From: Bacillus cereus
GTDB lineage: Bacteria > Bacillota > Bacilli > Bacillales > Bacillaceae_G
Length of the DNA: 64,000 nt
Direction: 5' to 3'
Assembly (NCBI RefSeq): GCF_025917685.1
Contig: NZ_CP089518.1
Span: 1,365,001 to 1,429,000 of the forward strand
Below, one piece after another: positions 62,718-64,000 of this stretch. The translations under genes were made by a program, and so were the position numbers. The notes below the pieces were generated by a model, which had not been told where the DNA came from, ran no database searches, and was given only the letters and a program-made list of their open reading frames with translations. How positions within the stretch are numbered: the first letter of the stretch is position 1; each line of letters starts with the position of its first letter.

Positions 62718-64000
62718 TTATTTGACTTCTTTTACTTTTTGTAAATTAAAATAAAATACAACACTATTAGTTGTATTATACACACCGTATTCAGCGCGGT
62801 GTAAGTCTAAAATGTTTTTAACAATAGATAACCCAAGACCGGTACCTCCAGTATGACGGCTACGAGAAGCATCTAAACGGTAGAAGCGATCCCAAATTTT
62901 TTCAAGACTTTCTTCTGGAATAGGATTGCCTGTGTTTTCAATTTCGATTTTCACTGTATCTTCCGTTTCTACAACAGAGACGTGTATTTTTTCACCATCT
63001 GGAGTATATCGAATTGCATTGCTAAGCAAGTTCACAACTACTTGCTCAATACGGCTACGATTTGCTTTAACAAATAGAGATGAGTCAACATGGATGTCCA
63101 CTTGTAAATGTTTTTCTTCCATGCTAAATAATAATTTTGTATAGACTTGTTGAATTAATTCACCGATTGAGAATGTCGACATTTCTAGTTTGTACGTACC
63201 AGATTCAAGTTTTGCTAATTCTAACATTTCAACAATAAGTCTATTCATATTTTCTGTTTCTTCTAAAATAACATTTGTATAATAGGTCGTATCTTTACTT
63301 ACGCCATCTTGAATACCTTCAGCGAAGCTACGAATAACACTAAGTGGTGTTTTTAATTCATGAGATACACCAGAAATGAATTCTTTTCTCGTTTTTTCCA
63401 ATTGACGTTCGCGTTCAATATCTTGTTGTAATTTTGTATTGGCAACATTTAATCGGTCGATTCGATCTTTTAAATTTACAGAGAGTGTATTAATACTGCT
63501 TGATAATCCACCAATTTCATCATCTGCTGCAACAGGTAACTTCTCGCTAAAATCAAAGTTGGCCATTTTTTTTGTAACACGATTTATCTTAATTAATGGT
63601 TTAACAATGATTTTTGAGTAATAGAAGGATAACAAAATAATAACGAGAAACACGATAATTAAGGCATAGACATAATAATCTTTTAAAACGAGCATCGCTT
63701 CATTAACGGGTTGTAAAGATGCTATCGCAAAAGCGTACTCCTTAATTTCTCCGTTTTCCATAATAGGCTTTACAAAGACACTGTTTTTTATATTTTCCCC
63801 ACTATCTAAAATATACGTGTTTAATTGATTTGAATTAGAAGTACCTTGCCTAATAGTTCTTGCAAAATATTGAACAGCTTGTAATGTTTCAAAATCCTTT
63901 GCAAGACGAATCTCAGTCTTGGAAGGAAGCTGTAATTTAGATATTATCCCAGTAAAATGGATTGGAGAACCCGTATTATTATATCGATTTTTAAGTTTAT
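62718..64000 (-). CDS. Membrane sensor histidine kinase (5' part outside window)
   Basis: Partial: the frame stays open to the window edge, well beyond the internal Met at 63761. The visible part has an extracellular region, a membrane helix (VYALIIVFLVIILLSFYY), HAMP (KIIVKPLIKINRVTKKMANF) and HisKA with the phosphoacceptor in GVSHELKTPLSVIRSFAEG. The HATPase has VVNLLSNAIRYTPDG and RFYRLDASRSRHTGGTGLGLS. The response regulator gene would be expected just right of the window. The signal sensed is unknown. Confidence 0.9.
   Translation of the reverse strand, partial: KLKNRYNNTGSPIHFTGIISKLQLPSKTEIRLAKDFETLQAVQYFARTIRQGTSNSNQLNTYILDSGENIKNSVFVKPIMENGEIKEYAFAIASLQPVNEAMLVLKDYYVYALIIVFLVIILLSFYYSKIIVKPLIKINRVTKKMANFDFSEKLPVAADDEIGGLSSSINTLSVNLKDRIDRLNVANTKLQQDIERERQLEKTRKEFISGVSHELKTPLSVIRSFAEGIQDGVSKDTTYYTNVILEETENMNRLIVEMLELAKLESGTYKLEMSTFSIGELIQQVYTKLLFSMEEKHLQVDIHVDSSLFVKANRSRIEQVVVNLLSNAIRYTPDGEKIHVSVVETEDTVKIEIENTGNPIPEESLEKIWDRFYRLDASRSRHTGGTGLGLSIVKNILDLHRAEYGVYNTTNSVVFYFNLQKVKEVK

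Overview
The window looks like chromosomal DNA of a Bacillus cereus group bacterium. The supporting signs are low G+C, strong AGGAGG-type ribosome binding sites with many TTG and GTG starts, B. subtilis-type regulators, a BclA-like exosporium collagen gene, and copies of a short dispersed repeat resembling the bcr elements of that group. No rRNA, tRNA, CRISPR array, insertion sequence or prophage was seen. It is mostly core metabolism and is unusually rich in RNA-based control.

Layout: 0.2-0.8 kb, two small genes (ykuS and an unknown). 1-10.3 kb, ilvE, then an Ile T-box and ilvBNC-leuABCD. 10.3-18.1 kb, hisZGDBHAFIEJ behind a leader encoding a short His-rich peptide and a chain of competing hairpins. 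18.1-22.9 kb, a small ORF, a 2-hydroxyacid dehydrogenase, pssA, ltaS and a DUF3888 gene. 22.9-24.7 kb, lysine riboswitch and lysA. 24.7-31.7 kb, SAM riboswitch, yezD and a sulfate-assimilation and siroheme cluster (cysH, sat, cysC, ferredoxin-type sulfite reductase, sumT, sirB, sirC). 31.7-33.5 kb, an apparent Trp T-box and an NSS transporter. 33.5-37.4 kb, M23 cell-wall hydrolase, a GltP-type symporter and a DUF402 gene. 37.5-39.1 kb, a second SAM riboswitch and an NhaC-family carrier (probable methionine transporter MetT). 39.1-42.9 kb, a liaIH-liaFSR envelope-stress locus. 43-45 kb, brnQ with an Ile T-box. 45-51.3 kb, methyltransferase, lipoprotein, M50 protease, flavohemoglobin and a Crp/Fnr-like regulator. 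51.5-57.5 kb, small proteins, TauE-type exporter, phosphate transporter with its DUF47 partner, and a class A PBP. 57.7-60.4 kb, collagen-like spore protein and an orphan PAS histidine kinase. 60.6-64 kb, a DUF72 protein, a probable Fur-controlled small RNA, a YoeC-like recombinase and a sensor kinase cut by the window edge.

How it fits together: nearly every amino-acid gene set has its own nutrient sensor in the leader: T-boxes for Ile (twice) and Trp, riboswitches for lysine and SAM (twice), and His-codon attenuation, with CodY- and CcpA-like sites added at the ilv-leu genes. The sulfate cluster pairs a siroheme-dependent sulfite reductase with the genes that make siroheme.

The two observations I rate highest are (1) the his leader, which reads as ribosome-mediated attenuation of the kind classically described in Proteobacteria, and (2) a leftward transcript at about 61.55 to 61.44 kb with a near-perfect Fur box inside a consensus promoter and C-rich segments, which looks like a B. 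cereus-group counterpart of the iron-sparing sRNA FsrA. Neither could be checked against literature or databases here. Gene identities come from recognising the translated sequences by eye.
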